Origin: Arhodomonas aquaeolei DSM 8974
GTDB taxonomy: Bacteria; Pseudomonadota; Gammaproteobacteria; Nitrococcales; Nitrococcaceae
Length of the DNA: 64,000 bases
Assembly: GCF_000374645.1 (NCBI RefSeq)
Contig: NZ_KB894800.1
Span: 416,589-480,588, forward strand
Direction: 5' to 3'
Shown: piece by piece, positions 61,861 to 64,000 of the stretch
How the letters are laid out: each line of letters begins with the position of its first letter
Numbering within the stretch: position 1 is the stretch's first letter
The notes under the pieces: generated by a model
Seen by the model: the letters and a program-made list of their open reading frames with translations, nothing else
What the model was told of the DNA's origin: nothing
Databases searched by the model: none
Made by a program: the position numbers and the translations under genes

Positions 61861-63903
61861 ATGGACAACCCCCTGCTCGCCACCGACCGCCTCCCGGCGT
61901 TCCATGCCATCGAGCCGGCCCACGTGGAGCCGGCGATAGACACCGTGCTCGCGGAGAACCGCGCCACGCTGGAGCGGCTGCTCGCCGACGGCGGGCCGTA
62001 CACCTGGGAGGGCCTGGTCGCCCCGGTCGAGGCCATGAACGAGCGGCTGATGCGCGTGTTCTCACCGGTCTCCCACCTCAACAGCGTCATGGACAGCGAG
62101 GCCCTGCGCGCGGCATACAACGCCTGCCTGCCCAGGCTCTCGGCCTACGACACCGAGCTGCGGCAGAACACCGCGCTCTACGAGGCGTACCGGGCGGTGG
62201 CCGGGCGCGACGATTTCACCGCCCTGCCCGCCGAACGGCGCGCCGCGGTGGAGCACGCCCTGCGCGACTTCCGCCTCGCCGGCGTAGCGCTCGCCCCGCA
62301 GGCCAAGCGCCGCTACGCGGAGATCGCCAGCCGTCTGAGCGAGCTCTCCGCCCGCTTCCAGGAGCAGCTCCTCGACGCCACCGGCGCCTGGCACCGGGAC
62401 CTGGGGGACGCGGGGGCGCTGGCCGGCCTGCCCGAGTCCGCCCTGGGCGTGGCGCGGCAGGCCGCGGAGCAGGCCGGCGTGTCCGGCTACCGGCTGACGC
62501 TGGAGTTCCCCTCGGTGCAGGCGGTGCTGACCCACGCCGACGATCGCGCCCTGCGCCGCGAGGTCTACGAGGCCTTTACCACCCGGGCCTCCGAGGTCGG
62601 CCCCCATGCCGGGCAGTTCGACAACGGCCCGGTCATGGACGAGATCCTCGCCCTCCGCCACGAGCAGGCACAGCTGCTCGGCTTCGACAACTACGCCGAG
62701 CTCGCCCTGGAGCCGCGCATGGCGCGCAGCGTCGACGAGGTGATGGGCTTTCTCGAGGACCTCGCCCGGCGCAGCGTGCCCCGCGCCCGCGAGGAGTTCG
62801 CGGAGCTGGAGGCGTTCGCCCGCGAGCGCGACGGCCTCGAACGGCTGGAGGCCTGGGACGCCACCTACTACTCGGAGAAACTGCGCCAGGCGCGCTTCGG
62901 CCTCTCGCCCGAGGACCTGCGCCCGTGGTTCCCCGCCTCCCGGGTGATGGACGGGCTGTTCCGGGTGGTCGAGCGCCTCTACGGCCTGCACATCACCCCC
63001 GGCGACGGCGGTGTGGAGACCTGGCACCCGGACGTGGGCTTCCACGAGATCCGCGACGCGGACGGCGGCCTGGTCGGCCAGTTCTACACCGACCTCTACG
63101 CCCGCGCCCACAAGCGCGGCGGCGCGTGGATGGACGTGTGCCGCTCGCGCAACGCCCTCGCCGACGCGGTCCAGGTGCCGGTGGCCTATCTCACCTGCAA
63201 CTTCACCCCGCCGGTGGGGGGCACCGAGGCGCTGCTCACCCACGACGAGGTCCAGACCCTGTTCCACGAGTTCGGCCACGGCCTGCACCACATGCTCACC
63301 CGCGTGGGCGTGCCCAGCGTCGCCGGCATCTCCGGCGTGCCGTGGGACGCCGTGGAGCTGCCGAGCCAGTTCATGGAGAACTGGACCTGGGAGCGCGAGG
63401 CCCTGGACGCCTTCGCCCGCCACCACGAGACCGGCGAGCCCCTGCCGGAATCGCTGTTCGAGCGCATGCGCGCGGCGCGGACGTTCCAGTCCGCCATGCA
63501 GATGGTCCGCCAGCTCGAGTTCTCGCTGTTCGACATGCGGCTGCACGCGGAATACGACCCGGACGCCGGGGCCCGCGTCCAGGCGATGCTCGACGAGGTG
63601 CGCGGGCAGGTCGCGGTGATGCGCCCGCCGGCGTTCAACCGCTTCGCCAACGGCTTCGCCCACATCTTCGCGGGCGGCTACGCCGCCGGCTACTACAGCT
63701 ACAAGTGGGCGGAGGTGCTCTCCGCGGACGCGTTCTCGCGCTTCGAGGAGGAGGGGCTGTTCAGCCAGGAGGCGGGCGGCGCCTTCCGTCACTGGATCCT
63801 GGAGCGGGGCGGCAGCGAGGACTTCATGACGCTCTACCGCGGCTTCCGCGGCCGCGAGCCCAGCATCGAGGCGCTGCTGCGCCACAGCGGGCTCGCCGCC
63901 TGA
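61861..63903 (+). CDS. prlC: Oligopeptidase A (M3 metallopeptidase)
   Basis: 680 aa, full length. The zinc site is LFHEFGHGLHHML (HExxH, near 470) with the downstream Glu in the PSQFMENWTWE segment. YSEKLRQARFGLSPEDLRPWFP and the C-terminal FAGGYAAGYYSYKWAEVLSADAF are typical of the M3A family. Cytoplasmic enzyme degrading short peptides, including signal-peptide fragments. Divergent from gorA across a 169-bp gap. Confidence 0.97.
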   Translation: MDNPLLATDRLPAFHAIEPAHVEPAIDTVLAENRATLERLLADGGPYTWEGLVAPVEAMNERLMRVFSPVSHLNSVMDSEALRAAYNACLPRLSAYDTELRQNTALYEAYRAVAGRDDFTALPAERRAAVEHALRDFRLAGVALAPQAKRRYAEIASRLSELSARFQEQLLDATGAWHRDLGDAGALAGLPESALGVARQAAEQAGVSGYRLTLEFPSVQAVLTHADDRALRREVYEAFTTRASEVGPHAGQFDNGPVMDEILALRHEQAQLLGFDNYAELALEPRMARSVDEVMGFLEDLARRSVPRAREEFAELEAFARERDGLERLEAWDATYYSEKLRQARFGLSPEDLRPWFPASRVMDGLFRVVERLYGLHITPGDGGVETWHPDVGFHEIRDADGGLVGQFYTDLYARAHKRGGAWMDVCRSRNALADAVQVPVAYLTCNFTPPVGGTEALLTHDEVQTLFHEFGHGLHHMLTRVGVPSVAGISGVPWDAVELPSQFMENWTWEREALDAFARHHETGEPLPESLFERMRAARTFQSAMQMVRQLEFSLFDMRLHAEYDPDAGARVQAMLDEVRGQVAVMRPPAFNRFANGFAHIFAGGYAAGYYSYKWAEVLSADAFSRFEEEGLFSQEAGGAFRHWILERGGSEDFMTLYRGFRGREPSIEALLRHSGLAA

Positions 63904-63911
63904 GTCACTGT

Positions 63912-63943
63912 CGCCGCCCGGGGACGTCACGCCCCGGGCGGCG
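63912..63943 (+). terminator. Strong hairpin after prlC
   Basis: CGCCGCCCGGGG (63912-63923), loop ACGTCACG, CCCCGGGCGGCG (63932-63943): perfect 12-bp stem 9 bases after the stop, no T-run. Confidence 0.6.
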
Positions 63944-64000
63944 GCACACACGGACTCCCGCCTCACCGCGTGCCTGAGCACGTGCATCCGGCTGGTGCTC

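Overview
The window comes from a high-GC gammaproteobacterium. The macromolecular synthesis order rpsU-yqeY-dnaG-rpoD, YggX, PrlC and the metal-type HemB all fit that class. Choline-O-sulfate and betaine genes and the GC-rich codon use suggest a halophilic or marine relative of Ectothiorhodospiraceae, but this placement is an inference and no rRNA is present.

Region 1 (1 to about 21,535) is an integrated accessory island ending at the 3' end of a tRNA-Phe gene (21536-21611, minus strand). It starts inside a TraD/TrwB-like coupling protein, followed by a MobF (TraI/TrwC) relaxase-helicase and an unknown small gene. It then carries one long plus-strand BREX phage-defence operon: HTH regulator, brxA, brxB, brxC, an AlbA_2/Schlafen-type ATP-binding protein, pglX, a fused DUF262-DUF1524 (GmrSD/BrxU-like) enzyme, pglZ and brxL. 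The cargo therefore combines a complete BREX type 1 core, a candidate type IV restriction enzyme against modified DNA, and a less familiar ATP-binding accessory protein. The specificity part of pglX is visibly AT-rich and looks exchanged. Two small minus-strand orphan genes (one apparently frameshifted) lie between brxL and the tRNA. No integrase, IS or T4SS pore genes are in the window.

Region 2 (21.6-28.3 kb) holds a minus-strand operon asmA-mutY-yggX-MBL hydrolase, then plus-strand genes for a host-attachment family protein, a stand-alone EncFtn-type ferritin and a CorA/ZntB-type metal transporter.

Region 3 (28.4-34.3 kb) is an osmolyte locus: a LysR regulator divergent from choline-sulfatase betC, an orphan betaine/choline-type binding protein, a membrane diguanylate cyclase with a shortened GGDEF domain, and a 60-aa unknown protein.

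Region 4 (34.3-46.7 kb) is a complete trans-4-hydroxy-L-proline catabolic cluster. 2-epimerase, three-subunit D-hydroxyproline dehydrogenase, pyrroline-hydroxycarboxylate deaminase and ketoglutarate-semialdehyde dehydrogenase convert hydroxyproline to 2-oxoglutarate. A five-gene Liv-type ABC transporter and a GntR/FCD regulator accompany them. Two copies of a 15-bp operator-like sequence, one in the divergent gap and one upstream of the transporter operon, tie the halves into one regulon.

Region 5 (46.8-64 kb) is core chromosome: rpoD, dnaG, yqeY, rpsU (minus), tsaD, a MerA-like flavoprotein with a TVP38/DedA-like membrane protein, hemB-aroE-antiporter, a LysE exporter, an aspartoacylase-family protein, gamma carbonic anhydrase, gorA and prlC.
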